A stretch of DNA of 64,000 bases from Tetracentron sinense (taxonomy: Eukaryota; Streptophyta; Magnoliopsida; Trochodendrales; Trochodendraceae): the NCBI GenBank assembly GCA_015143295.1, contig CM026554.1:53938627-54002626 (forward strand), written 5' to 3'. Positions 1-10,649 of this stretch are shown one piece after another (within the stretch, counting starts at the first letter, position 1; each line of letters begins with the position of its first letter). A program made the translations under genes and the position numbers. A model generated the notes under the pieces. The model had not been told where the DNA came from and ran no database searches. It was given only the letters and a program-made list of their open reading frames with translations.

Positions 1-244
1 AAAATTTCTATATCTAATGTAAAATTAAACTTTATTTTTTTCCTTTCCGCATTCCCAATCTCTTCTTAAATCTACAATCTTTACTATACTTTAAGTTAAT
101 CAATTTAAATTTATTTTTTATTTTTTCTCAAATCTAGATTATTTACTGTACTTCAAGTTAACCAATTTGAAATACTACATCACTTTAAAATTAATTTTTA
201 TTTTTTCCTATCTCATAACTCCCGTCGCACGGGTCTCTTACTAG
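1..244 (+). mobile_element. Helitron 3' end (5' part outside window)
   Basis: The stretch is AT-rich and ends in a short GC hairpin (CCCGT, loop CGC, ACGGG, 221-233) followed after a short spacer by CTAG at 241-244. This is the known 3' signature of plant Helitrons, a hairpin about 10 bases before CTRR. The base after CTAG is C rather than the usual T, so the flank may have been altered by the next insertion. The 5' end is not in the window. No coding sequence is seen. Confidence 0.5.
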
Positions 245-395
245 CAGGGGCGGAGCCAAGGGGAGGGGAGGGGCCATGGCCCCTCCAAATTTTTTGAAAA
301 TCCCTTCTATGTTAGTTATATATATTTTTTTAAATAAATAATATCAAAACTTTATATATAGTGCCCTCCCCCCACCCCAAATTTCCACGCTCTGT
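245..395. mobile_element. hAT-like MITE remnant
   Basis: It begins CAGGGGCGGAGCCAAGG directly after the Helitron end. That motif resembles the terminal repeat of common plant hAT-type miniature elements. The far end is degenerate (CCACGCTCTG near 390) and no convincing 8-bp target duplication was found, so both extent and class are tentative. Confidence 0.3.
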
Positions 396-399
396 TTGT

Positions 400-660
400 C
401 TCCCTTTAACTATAGTTAAGATTAATCAAATTAAGGTTAAAATTTTTTCTTCTTCTAAAAACCAAGATTAACCTTAGGGATGAGCGAATCTTAACCACAG
501 TTAGTGGGTATTAAAAGGAATACATAGCAGAAAGTAGATTCTCTTTTAATTGTGGTTAAACTTAATCAACTTAAGGTTAATAATTTTTTTCTAAAAATTA
601 AGGTTAGATGGTGAACCTTAACCAAAGTTAGTGGGTGTTAAAAAGGGACACGTGGTTATT
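400..660. repeat. Foldback repeat units (TTAAGATTCA family)
   Basis: Forward and reverse copies of the window-wide inverted-repeat module occur here. A forward unit with ACTATAGTTAAGATTAATC lies near 409-427. Reverse units with GAATCTTAACCACAGTTAG lie near 486-504 and a similar one near 613-630. The intervening DNA is T-rich. Similar units recur at many other positions. Confidence 0.55.
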
Positions 661-1840
661 GTAGAGGCATGCCCATTCCACCTGTAAAGGGAAATTTTCG
701 GGACTATTGAAAACTTACCAGGTGTTGCATGGTCCATGTCCTGTACATTCGTCTCCATGTGTACGTCATTCATATCTTTTGTCATATAACACGCTCTTCG
801 AAGGAACTGACGTTCCGCACATAATCGTCCAAGGTTTAGCTCGGGTTCGTCCTCTATAAGGTGGGCGGTCATCCGACCTGTCATACACTCCGACAATCAA
901 GTCAATATATGGTATAGGCATATGAGCATGAGAGTGTGGAGATACTTATCATGAGGTCATTGAGTATATGTGCTTGAGGACGGGCTCTGGTGTCGTGCTC
1001 TGGAGGACGAGCAATGGAGACGTAGAGGACGTAGCTTGGGAGATATAGCTCGGAGGACGTAGCTTGGGTACAGTTGATAGCGTAGCTCAGGAGCTCGAAA
1101 AACGTAGTTCAGGTACAGTTGACAGCGTAGCTCGGAAAACGTAGCTCGAGTACAGTTGATAGCGTAACTCGGAGAACATAGCTCGGGTACAGTTGACAGC
1201 GTAGCTCGGAGAACAAAGAACGTAGCTCGGGTACAGTTGACAGTGTAGCTCGGAGGACGTAGCTCGGGTATAGTTGACAGCGTCAGGCACAAGTACAGAT
1301 GATCAATTTCGTGGTCGTGCAAGTGGTAGTGTGTCATTAACATATCACCAAGTAGATAAACATGAAACATCAGGTATTGATAGATTGTAAGGGTACCGAT
1401 CATGGAGAACATCAGGCGGACATGACCGATTCGAGAGAGCATCCGGTGGCCATAATTGATCGTGAGGCCGTGGAGAGCATCACGTGGTGCGGAGAACATC
1501 AAATGAAGAGGAGCGAATCAAGTGGGTGACTGTCTTCATAACCCTTCGGGGTTGAGGTCTGACGACCCAAGGTTCCCAGTTCTCCTTCTTCTTCTTCTTC
1601 TTCTTCTTCTTCCTCTTTCTTTCCTTACTTTCTCTCTTACCTTCCACACCATCCTCTTCTCTCTGGTGATTCGTACTTATTTATAGGCATTTTGAGTCAT
1701 CTCATGACTTGTGTGGTCATGATGATGTCACATGTCAGACAACACTTAAGAGAGCCAGCACATAGCTCAAGTAGGGTATGTCGGTTAGTTTTTGAGAGTG
1801 GGGAATTCTCACTTTACCCCTTCCTTTTACGAATTTACCC
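660..1840 (-). repeat. Possible LTR-like repeat region, minus strand, with minisatellite
   Basis: Read on the minus strand, the region has a TATA-like CCTATAAATA (1677-1686), a pyrimidine/purine tract (CTT repeats around 1582-1612 on the plus strand) and then tandem repeats. This layout resembles a promoter-bearing repeat such as an old LTR. No paired LTR, primer-binding site or coding domain is seen. The open frames within it come from the tandem repeat and are not taken as genes. Confidence 0.25.
1028..1290. repeat. Minisatellite, about 37-bp unit, about six copies
   Basis: About six imperfect copies of a unit of about 37 bp contain GTACAGTTGACAGCGTAGC; two copies are lengthened to about 44-45 bp. 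Because 37 is not a multiple of three, the copies shift frame relative to one another, which argues against a coding repeat. The flanking sequence also carries related GGAGGACGTAGC words. Confidence 0.8.
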
Positions 1841-2247
1841 ATTACACCACCGAAAATAATAATTTTTCTTATATAAAATTTTAAAAATTAAAAATACAAT
1901 TAATTTTATTTCCCCCGCTCCGCTCCTGCTGGTGCAATGAATGCAAGAGAAAAGTTTCTCCCAGGCCAATGCCAAGGATCATGAGATGATCCAAGGTCCA
2001 AAATAGCTCAGACCACACTCTTCTAGAAGTCTTGGACGGAACCGAACAAGGATTTGCTGCAAGAGGATGATGTAAAATAGCCTAAACTCTAACCCTAGTT
2101 TTTTCTTTAGACGTCATGATAGCATTTACTAAAATCTAAGTAGGGAAATATGAACCATATGTTTAACAAAAAAATATATATATGAAGCATATGAAGTTAT
2201 TAATGCTTACGAACAGAAATAGTATTTTTGGGTTACGACTATATTTA

Positions 2248-3515
2248 CTAGTGGGCAGCATCGTGTGATGCACGTGAGAGAGAGGGGAAGGGGAGAGAGA
2301 CTGGGAAGAGAGACCCTAATGAGGGTATATGAAAAAAAAATTAAGAAATATTTTGGATATAGAAACTTGAGGGACATTTTGGATATCGTGAGAGACACGT
2401 TGGCTATAGAAATATGATGTAAGAATATTTTGAGACTTAAAAAGCTTTAGGGGCAATTTGGGTATGGCAAAGAAATGGGGCGTATTGCCAAGAGATCTAG
2501 CAAGGAGTTCGGTTATGCCACTAAGGTAACCATGTGTCCCTTTTAACACTCCTTAAGTGTGGTTAAGATTCATCCACCCCTAAAGTTCACTCACTTATCC
2601 TTCGTTTTTAGAAGAAGAAAATTTTGAAAAAAATTTAATCGTAGGAGTTATTGAATTTTAATCAGGGTTTAAAAAAAATTAATAATTTTTTTCTAAAAAC
2701 TAAGGATACGTGGATGAACATTAGAGGGGTGAATCTTAACCACAATTGGAGTCCAGTTACGCCCTTGAGGTTTTCATGTGTCTCTTTTGACACCCCGTAA
2801 TTATGGTTAAGATTCACCCACTCTTAGGGTTCACGCACCTATCCTTGGTTTTTAGAAGAAAAAAAATTAACCCTAGAAATTAGCGAATTTTAACTATTAT
2901 TTTTTTTTCTAAAAACCAAGAATAGTTGGTGAACCCTAGGAGTTTCATGTGTCTCTTTTGACACCCCTTAACTGTGATTAAGATTCACCTACCCCTAGAG
3001 TACACTCACCCTTAAGGTTCACCCACTTATCCTTAGTTTTTTTTTATATTAATTTTTTAAACCTTGATTAAAATTTACTAACTCTTAGGGCTATTTTTTT
3101 TTTCCTAAAACCAAGGATAGTGGGTGAACCCTAAGGATGGATGAATCTTAACCACAGTTAAGGAATATATAACTATAGAGAATTTCAAGTCTAATATAGA
3201 TGAGTAAGGTATTCTCAGCACACATTGAATGAAAATTTTATCTTATATACATGATCAGATAAAGGTAATTTAAAATTTTAGAAAAAATTAGTCTAAAAGG
3301 AGCATTCTCATTAATAGAGTATAATAGATAGATAGAAGTCAAATGGTATTTTTTGAATAAACACAAATATCAACTAACTTTTTGAACTGAGAAGTCCTGT
3401 TTATATCAGGAATCCTCTTTATATTAGTTGAAAAGAAGTCAAATGACATTTTTAGAATTCACACAAATATCAATCAACACTTTGAACAGAGGAATCCTCT
3501 TTATATTAGTAGAGA
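2248..3515 (-). mobile_element. Non-autonomous Helitron A1 (minus strand)
   Basis: On the minus strand the element starts TCTCTACTAATATAAAGAGG at 3515, preceded by A. It ends in CCCACTAG at 2248, followed by T. This fits the Helitron rules: 5' TC, 3' CTRR, insertion between A and T, no target duplication. A short stem (GCATC/GATGC) lies just before the 3' end. No Rep/helicase coding is present, so it is non-autonomous. Its interior holds several forward and reverse copies of the TTAAGATTCA foldback unit. It is closely related to the elements at 3773-5064 and 45811-46711. Confidence 0.7.
2520..3175. repeat. Foldback repeat units inside Helitron A1
   Basis: About three forward units (near 2535-2610, 2775-2860, 2945-3040) and three reverse units (near 2700-2745, 2920-2940, 3110-3165) alternate, with T-rich or A-rich spacers. 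Each forward unit reads roughly TGTCCCTTTTRACACCCC, then TAACTGTGGTTAAGATTCA, then CACCCACTTATCCTTGG. The reverse units are its complement, so the DNA could fold into several alternative hairpins. Confidence 0.7.
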
Positions 3516-3772
3516 TTTGTTTTTTTGGTCGTCAGGATTAGGGTTCAAACCCTAAAAATGAAAACCTTAATCCTAACACAAAAATGTTATTTCTTCTACT
3601 ACACATCATTGTTAACCATTTAGGATTTATGCTCTCATTCTTAAGTTTTAAAAGATGCTGACATGACACCAAAAAAAACACCATCTTGTTACAATGAATC
3701 TATGTTCCTCTAATAGGGTTTAAACAAGTCAAAGGTTAAACAAAATTATCCTTATACTTATCTCATTTACTA

Positions 3773-5064
3773 TCTCTATTATTATAAAGAAGATTCTTCT
3801 CTTCAAAATGTTGATTGATATTTATAAGAATTCCAAAAATATCTTTTGGCTTAAAAATGTTGATTGATATTTATGTTAATTTTAAAAATGTCATTTAACT
3901 CCTATCTATCTATTACTATGAGAATGCTCCCTTAAAACATAAACTAATTTTTTCTAAATTCTCAAATTACCCTTATCATAATCTTATATAAGACAAAATT
4001 TTCATTGAATATGTGCTTAATTTCCATACTACCCCTTATTCATCTAAAGGAGTCTTGAAATTCTCTATGATTATATACTCCTTACTGAGTTAAGATTCAC
4101 CCACCCCTATGGTTCACCCACTTATCCTTGGGTTTTAGGGAAAAAAAATTAACCTTAAAACTTAATAAATTTTAACCAGGATTTTAAAAAACTCACCCAC
4201 TTATCCTTGGTTTTTAGGAAAATTAATCCTAAGAGTTAATAAATTTTAAGCAGAGTTTAAAAAAATTAATATTTTTTCTAAAAGCCAAGGATAAGTGGGT
4301 GAACTCTAGGAGTAAGGAATCTTAAACACAGTTAAGGGGTGTCAAAGAGATGTATGGAAACCCTACTCTTCTTGGTTTTTAGAAAGAAAAAAACAACCTA
4401 GTTAAAATTCACTAACTCCTAAAGTAAAAAAAAATTCATATTTTTTTTCTAAAAACCAAGGATATGTGGGTGAACCCTAAGGATGGGTGAGTCTCAACCG
4501 TAGTTAAGGGGTGTCAAAAGAGACACATGGAAACCTCAAGAGCCTAACCAAGCTTCAATTGTGGTTAAGATTCACCCACCCCTAAAGTTCACCCACTTAT
4601 CCTTCTTTAAGAAAAAAAATATTAATTTTTTTTTAACCTTGATTAAAAATCAATAACTCTAGGATTAAAAAAATTTCAGATTTTTTTTCTAAAAACCAAT
4701 GATAAGTAGGTGAACTTTAGGGGTTGGTGAATCTTAACCACAGTTAAGGAGTGCTAAAAGGGACACATGGTGACATTAGTGGCATAATTGGACGCCTCAC
4801 AGAACGCTCTGAAAGAAGAACGTCTCACCAAGGCCCTACTTGCCCTCTTTCTTTGCTATACCTAAAATGCCCCTGAAGCTTTTTTGTCTCAATGTCCCTA
4901 CATCCTATTTCTATGACCAACGGGTTCCTCACAATTTTTTTCATAAGGGATATCCAAAATATCCCCCGAGTTTCTATACCCAGACTATGCCCTCACTAGG
5001 TTCCCTCTTGCCAGTCTCTCCCCTTCCCCTCTCTCTCACGTGCATCACACATGCCACCCACTAG
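3773..5064 (+). mobile_element. Non-autonomous Helitron A2 (plus strand)
   Basis: It starts TCTCTATTATTATAAAGAAG at 3773 after an A and ends CCACCCACTAG at 5064 before a T. The last 40 bases (CTCTCTCACGTGCATCACAC and following) mirror the end of the copy at 2248. It faces away from that copy: their 5' ends are only about 257 bp apart and their 3' ends point outward, giving a 2.8-kb imperfect palindrome. It carries the same foldback units. The small open frame at 4840-5064 lies in the conserved 3' part of the repeat and is not taken as a gene. Confidence 0.7.
4080..4775. repeat. Foldback repeat units inside Helitron A2
   Basis: Forward units lie near 4085-4140 and 4555-4610; reverse units near 4285-4350, 4455-4530 and 4700-4770. 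The unit is the same as in the other Helitron copy, including the outer TGTCCCTTTT/AAAAGGGACACATGG words. Confidence 0.7.
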
Positions 5065-5214
5065 TTATATTATAAAGAGAATGATAAATTACTCTTTAAC
5101 AATATCTTTTCAGCTTTATAATTATAATCACTATTTATAAAATTACCCTTAGAGAATAAAGTGCAAATCGTCTAGTCAGTGCCTAATACTATAATTGGTA
5201 TTAGGCGATGTGTT

Positions 5215-5480
5215 CCCCCTTTTAATTCATCACGCCTCCCCTCTTTTAACAACATTTAACTGTGGTTAAGTTTCACCCATCCTTAGGACTAAACCATTTA
5301 ACTTTGGTTTTTAGAAAAAAAACATTAAAAAAATTTAATACACTTTAATTGTAGTTTAAGCTTCATTAATCTAGGGATTAAAAAAATAACTTTTTTCTTC
5401 TAAAAACCATGGTTTAACCTTAAGGGTGAGTGACACTTAACCACTGTTAAAAGGGTGTTAAAAGGAAAGAGACGTGGCCA
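5215..5480. repeat. Stand-alone foldback element of the TTAAGATTCA family
   Basis: A forward arm (TTTAACTGTGGTTAAGTTTC near 5255) and a reverse arm (near 5400-5475, ending in AAAAGGAAAGAGACGTGG) flank an A/T-rich centre. Outside it, an inverted pair around 5185-5215 and 5500-5530 (CCTAATAC...GTATTAGGC and its complement) extends the palindrome, suggesting a complete element of about 350 bp. Confidence 0.55.
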
Positions 5481-5799
5481 GTTAAAAGGAAGGACATGTT
5501 GCCTAATACCAGTTATGGTATCAGGCAACAGCCACACGATTTGCACTCTAAGATAACAAGGGCCTAAAAACATTAAATTTTATTACTACTGACAACATTA
5601 TACTAGCATTTATCTTCTCTATTATTATTACTATTATATTGAAAATAAAAAAATTATCAAAAAGAATTATATCCTCTCATTTTCTATTATCATAATCTTT
5701 ATTAGCATAATTACCTTTACACTTATTTTCTCTACTATTATAATAAGAATGACAAAATTACTGTTATACTTATATCTCCTTTATTTCTACTACAGTTTA

Positions 5800-6090
5800 T
5801 TTCTACTACAGTAGAATCTCATATAATTAATATTTTATAACTTAATAATCTCTAATAATTAATAAATTTGTAAGGGACCGACTTGGTTATATAGTGTATA
5901 ATTAATAATCTCTTATACTTACTATATGATAATTTTTTTTATGAAAGTCCAATTATATTATTAATTATAAGAGAGGTTATTATATTATTTATTATAAGAG
6001 AGATTATTATATTAATACGTAGTTATATGAATCTTATAAACATTTTTTTTTGAGTAGTCGATATCATTTACCTACGTCAGTAGAGTCAGC
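5800..6090. repeat. AT-rich MITE-like repeat
   Basis: Very AT-rich DNA has repeated ATTAATAATCTCT and AATTATAAGAGAG words in both orientations, as in common plant AT-rich miniature elements. Related words recur near 6595-6680. Boundaries and target duplications were not resolved. Confidence 0.3.
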
Positions 6091-6094
6091 CGGT

Positions 6095-6215
6095 CAAAAG
6101 TTAGCTTGGGCAATGGGGCTCTTGCTGCTTGTACCCAGGGAGGATTAGATCTCCAGACCTTCCCCTTGGAAGGCCACACCCATACCACTCACGCAAGAGG
6201 CGGGATGTATGATGG
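6095..6215 (+). repeat. tRNA-derived SINE, family S1
   Basis: A box-like TTAGCTTGGGCAATGGGG is followed about 40 bases later by a B box-like GGATTAGATCTCC. This is the spacing of an internal RNA polymerase III promoter. The 3' part (CACTCACGCAAGAGGCGGGA) is shared with copies at 57001 (+) and 62463 (-). There is no tRNA cloverleaf that I can fold, so this is a SINE rather than a tRNA gene. Confidence 0.5.
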
Positions 6216-6977
6216 TTTAAGTATCAAGTAGAGAAAGAGATAAAGTTATTTTAGATATTTTGGCTATGTATAATAAATTATCATTTACATGGTATAATGT
6301 ATTAGATATTTTTGAAAGAAAAAACTAAAAAAAAACTATTGAATGAGGACTTCAAAATAATTAATAAAAATTAAAGGGAGAATCCTACAAAAGCTAGAAT
6401 TGAAAAGGAATTGCCTCTTCCCAAAATAAAAGATGTTTCTTCTTCTCTTTGAAAAATGAGTTAACTTTACTGAACTGAATTACCATATATATACTAGCCT
6501 TATACAGTTATATCCACTTGAAGCTTATATAAAAAATATAATACATTCAAAAGGAATTTTGAAAAAAAAATTTTGTTGAACCAATATAGTAATTCTTCTA
6601 TATAATATTCTTTTATAATTAATATAATTTATTTGTACCAAGGTTATTAATTACAAGAGGATCTATTGTATTATAATGAGAATGAGACACTTATCTTACA
6701 CTTATATATGTATTATCAGAACCAAAATGACTATTATAAAGAGGAATGTCTTGTTAAAAAATGTAGATCGAATATATGAGTAATTTCCACTTCTTTCTCA
6801 GGTGTATCACGAAAATCTTATTAGTGTCCGTCTTCTCACACACTCTACCCACATACGTGCATCGCATGTGGGGTCCATTAGTGGTAAATTAATCAATTAG
6901 ACCCTGTAAAATTTCCCACCGTATAGACCCCGGCACATCAATTTTTCGACGAAGCATTCATTTTCATTTTTTAGAAC

Positions 6978-6985
6978 TTATAAAT
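6978..6985 (+). promoter_or_regulatory. Candidate TATA box of SOBIR1
   Basis: TTATAAAT lies about 100 bases upstream of the SOBIR1 start codon, a normal distance for a plant TATA box with a short leader. The sequence is AT-rich anyway, so this is only a candidate. Confidence 0.3.
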
Positions 6986-7084
6986 GAAACCAACATAACC
7001 TTTGAACTCCAAAAAAGACCAAGCACCCCCCTGATAACAAAATCCACGCCGGCAACTGACTCAGCCGGTCGTGAGCAGTTAAAC

Positions 7085-9001
7085 ATGGGCTTCCTTTCCG
7101 GTAAACATCACCTGTCTCTCCTCGCTTTCCTCTCGTTCTCGCTTACCCTTCTCGTTCAGGCGAGTTTGAATCTCGACGTGTCCGAGATCGATGCTCTCTC
7201 GCTTCTCACTAGAGATTTGGGTTTCAATGGTCAACGTGATTCACCTGAAAACCCCTGCAATTCTGCCGGAATATTCTGCGATAGGAGAATCTCCGACAAC
7301 TCGCCGGTCCTCCATGTCACTCAAATTGTCTATAAATCACAAGGGTTCCAAGGAGTTCTATCGCCGGCAATTGGACGGCTCTCAGAGCTCCAAGAGCTCT
7401 CTCTCCCAAACAACCACCTCGTTGACCGAATCCCACCTGAAATCGTTGACTGCCGGAAATTGGAAGTTCTAAACCTCCGAAATAACCTGTTTTCCGGCGA
7501 AATTCCATCGGACTTATCGTCACTTGTAAGTCTCCGATTGCTCGATCTCTCTTCTAATAGATTTTCCGGTGATTTGAGCTTCTTGAAGTATTTTCCCAAC
7601 CTCGAAAACCTCTCTCTTGCGGATAATCTGTTTACTGGAAAAATCCCCACATCGCTGCGTTCTTTCCGTAATCTTCGATTTCTCAACCTTTCTGGGAATC
7701 ATAATCTCCAAGGCCCCGTGCCGTCGATGAACCTGGAAGAATTTGCTGTCTCAGGGTTGGCGACGAACAGTGTTCTTCCTAAACGTTATATATTTGCTGA
7801 GAATTCGACAAGAAATCGCGGTTCTGCAATTGCACCTTTAACCAGTAAAGCCTCTTATACAGATCCTTCTGAAGCTCCTTCTCCCTCAACTACACCACAC
7901 AAACATCACGACAATAAAAGGAACTTGAGCGGTTGGATCCTTGGGTTTCTTGCGGGTGCAGTTGCAGGAAGTATATCAGGATTCATCTTCTCCGTGCTAT
8001 TTAAGCTGTTCTTGATTTGCGTAAGGAGGGGAGGGAAGGATTCAGGCCCATCCATCTTCAGCCCCATGATCAAGAAGGCCCAAGATTTAGCCTTTCTCGA
8101 GAAAGAAGAAGGGCTCACGTCTCTCGAGATCATCGGGCAAGGAGGGTGTGGAGAAGTTTACAAAGCTGAATTGCCCGGAAGCAATGGCAAGATGATTGCA
8201 ATCAAGAAAATAATTCATCCCCACATCGATGCTGCTGAACTCACTGGAGAAGATAGCAAGATTCTGACCAAGAAGATGAAGCAAATTCGATCAGAAATCC
8301 AAACCGTCGGTCAAATTAGGCACAGGAACCTCCTTCCTCTCTTAGCTCATGTGTCGCGCCCTGACTGCCATTACCTTGTATATGAATTCATGAAGAATGG
8401 GAGCTTGCAAGACATGCTGAGCCAGGTTTCACAAGGGAACAGAGAATTAGATTGGCTGGCTCGACACCGGATTGCTCTTGGGGTAGCAGCAGGCCTCGAG
8501 TATCTCCACATGCACCATAGCCCGCGCATAATTCATAGGGATCTCAAGCCTGCAAATATCCTCCTTGACAATGACATGGAAGCACGCATTGCAGATTTTG
8601 GGCTGGCCAAGGCAATCCCGGATGCTAATACCCATGTGACGACCTCCATTGTGGCGGGCACGTTGGGCTACATTGCACCGGAGTACCACCAGACACTGAA
8701 GTTCACAGACAAGTGTGACATATTCAGCTTTGGGGTGCTGCTGGCAGTGTTGGTGATCGGCAAGCTTCCTTCGGATGAATTCTTTCAAAACACAGATGAG
8801 ATGAGCCTAGTAAAGTGGCTTAGGAATGTCATGACCTCGGAGAATCCAAACAGGGCGCTTGATCCTAAGCTGGTGGGGAATGGGTTTGAGCACCAGATGC
8901 TACTGGTTCTCAAGATTGCTTGCTTCTGCACTCTTGATGATCCAAAGCAGAGGCCTAACAGTAAAGATGTTGGATGCATGCTGTCTCAGGTCAAGCATTG
9001 A
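7085..9001 (+). CDS. SOBIR1: LRR receptor-like kinase SOBIR1
   Basis: This is a single-exon gene of 638 residues; Arabidopsis SOBIR1 is also intronless and about 641 residues. SOBIR1 is a plasma-membrane adaptor kinase that pairs with receptor-like proteins lacking a kinase and recruits BAK1 to start immune and cell-death signalling. Visible parts: signal peptide (about 1-26), N-terminal cysteine pair (C58, C65), about five LRRs (about 95-215), Ser/Pro-rich linker, membrane segment (283-313) and kinase domain (about 345-636). The kinase looks active: glycine loop GQGGCGEV (351-358), K374, E404, HRDLKPAN (D486), DFG (504-506), APE (531-533), and T519/T520 in the activation loop. The membrane segment has glycines at 283, 287, 291, 295 and 299, an extended GxxxG series. 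The motifs GPSIFSPMIKKA and FTDKCDIFSFG are close to Arabidopsis SOBIR1. The start is the first ATG before the signal peptide. No breaks are seen. Confidence 0.95.
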   Translation: MGFLSGKHHLSLLAFLSFSLTLLVQASLNLDVSEIDALSLLTRDLGFNGQRDSPENPCNSAGIFCDRRISDNSPVLHVTQIVYKSQGFQGVLSPAIGRLSELQELSLPNNHLVDRIPPEIVDCRKLEVLNLRNNLFSGEIPSDLSSLVSLRLLDLSSNRFSGDLSFLKYFPNLENLSLADNLFTGKIPTSLRSFRNLRFLNLSGNHNLQGPVPSMNLEEFAVSGLATNSVLPKRYIFAENSTRNRGSAIAPLTSKASYTDPSEAPSPSTTPHKHHDNKRNLSGWILGFLAGAVAGSISGFIFSVLFKLFLICVRRGGKDSGPSIFSPMIKKAQDLAFLEKEEGLTSLEIIGQGGCGEVYKAELPGSNGKMIAIKKIIHPHIDAAELTGEDSKILTKKMKQIRSEIQTVGQIRHRNLLPLLAHVSRPDCHYLVYEFMKNGSLQDMLSQVSQGNRELDWLARHRIALGVAAGLEYLHMHHSPRIIHRDLKPANILLDNDMEARIADFGLAKAIPDANTHVTTSIVAGTLGYIAPEYHQTLKFTDKCDIFSFGVLLAVLVIGKLPSDEFFQNTDEMSLVKWLRNVMTSENPNRALDPKLVGNGFEHQMLLVLKIACFCTLDDPKQRPNSKDVGCMLSQVKH

Positions 9002-10340
9002 GTGTACAGGTAGAAACAGTCCAGGAAAATGATTCCTAAATATATTTAGTGCCTGTGATTTGTGCGTATGCTTGTTAAGTAGATGTAGCAGAAAATTATC
9101 AGCTTTCTCAAAGAAATTACTCAAATGAAATGCATCAGCATCTGGAGAATAAAAATCCCTATACCATGTTTTGTTTTATTTTCATAGCTGGGGTGGAAAT
9201 GGCTAGATGAAGTTCCTAAGCTTTTTAATTAAATGCTAGTAATGGGGTGTTAATGTTTTAAGCTTTCTTCCTATGCACCAGCACCATTATATGAAGATGG
9301 TGATAGTGAGCTGTTTTCTGACGAGTGAAGGGAGACTGGAGTCACAGGATCAATGGAAACATCGTACGAGGATCTTGATTAATGATTAAGTAGCGGGAAA
9401 TGAGAGAAATAAGTGGATATCCATGTTGATCCATGATTAACTACTTGGAGAATCAGCAAAACCAATAGTGAACAAATTTACTCAGATATTACTAATAAGT
9501 CGAGATAACCCAACTACAATCTGTGCCCTTATCTTCTTATTTGATTTTAAGTCATAGTCTACTACAATACTGAAAATTGTTCTTGGTAATTATAATTATT
9601 TGATTTGTTTTAGCTTTGAGGTTTTTCTCTTTTAACCCTTAGGCTAATGACGAAGGCAAGCGTTAAATCTATAAGAATGTGTGAAAAGCAAAATCAAACA
9701 CCGAAACTTAAGTTGGTAATCTCTCTAGATTTACACATATGTTTCCACAATATTTTCCGCTAATTTTCTTTCTGTTACATTATATTTCCTCCTCCATTTC
9801 TTAATCTTGAAAGAAAAAAGTAACTGAAAATAAAATTGGTAAACCTTATATAAGTAGCCACTAACCTTAGAAGTAGGGAATACACATATGTGAGGGAGAC
9901 TTGAGCTTAAGCTCCTGAAGTGTACTTTATAGTAAATACAGGATGAAAAAAATTGTTGCTATCTATTGCACAGGTCGAATTATATTTCATAACTCACTAG
10001 CTCAAAAACAAAATCAACTTGTGATTTTCTCTTATTCAAGCAGGTTCTAGACAAAACAAAAATCAAAAAGCAAACTGAGTAAGCTTTTCTGGACAATGAA
10101 TGGGTTATGAAAGTTAGAAGTGATTTCAACAGAGCAATCTAAGGTCTCCACTGGGTATACTAATTTTTATGGAAATAGTGTAAATTGAAGGACCACAACA
10201 TAAGTCATTAAGTCAGCGACCAGTGTCATGGATCAGGAGGATCAGTCAGTCATTTGTAGGGTCTTGGGATGAAAACTTGTCCAGTCTACGTTGTGTGAAC
10301 AGATACCAGATGATGAATGGAAAAGAAAAAACAAAACTCA
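9002..10340. other. Intergenic DNA, no gene seen
   Basis: This is downstream flank of SOBIR1, AT-rich, presumably holding its 3' UTR in the first few hundred bases. I see no protein similarity, RNA gene or clear transposon ends. Confidence 0.5.
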
Positions 10341-10344
10341 TCAG

Positions 10345-10648
10345 GTTGGCTTGAGAGTCCAACTCAAGAAGCCTGTATTCTCATTTTCTCTCACAGAGAA
10401 AACCACACATGAATGAAAAGCCAGTTTTGAGAACTACTAACCACCTCATTTCCTCCAATGCCTTTTAGGGAAAGAAAACAGAGTCTCACAACCTACACTT
10501 TATGAGTTGGCTTGAGAGTCCGTATTCTCATTTTCTCATACAGAGAAAACCACACATGAATGAAAAACCAGTTTTGAGAACTAGTTACCACCTCATTCCC
10601 TCCAATGCCTTCTAGGGAAAGAAAACAGAGTCTCACAACCTACATTTC
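10345..10648. repeat. Tandem duplication, about 150-bp unit, two copies
   Basis: Copy 1 (10345-10500) and copy 2 (10505-10648) begin GTTGGCTTGAGAGTCC and share CAGAGAAAACCACACATGAA and AGAAAACAGAGTCTCACAAC. They differ by a small indel near the start and scattered substitutions, so this is a fairly recent local duplication. No coding role is seen. Confidence 0.85.
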
Positions 10649-10649
10649 A

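Noticed and set aside
1028-1290. CRISPR array
   Set aside because: The repeats are contiguous without unique spacers, in a plant genome.
957-1502. 181-residue minus-strand frame and overlapping 67-residue frame
   Set aside because: They are read from the 37-bp minisatellite; the same peptide words recur in shifted frames and no domain is present.
2248-5064. A single large palindromic element such as a Polinton or foldback transposon
   Set aside because: No capsid, polymerase or integrase coding is present, and each half has complete Helitron ends of its own.
6095-6215. tRNA gene
   Set aside because: Only A- and B-box-like words are present; no acceptor stem or cloverleaf, and the sequence is dispersed in three copies.
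7191-9124. Several open frames overlapping SOBIR1 on both strands
   Set aside because: They are other-frame readings of the intact receptor kinase gene.
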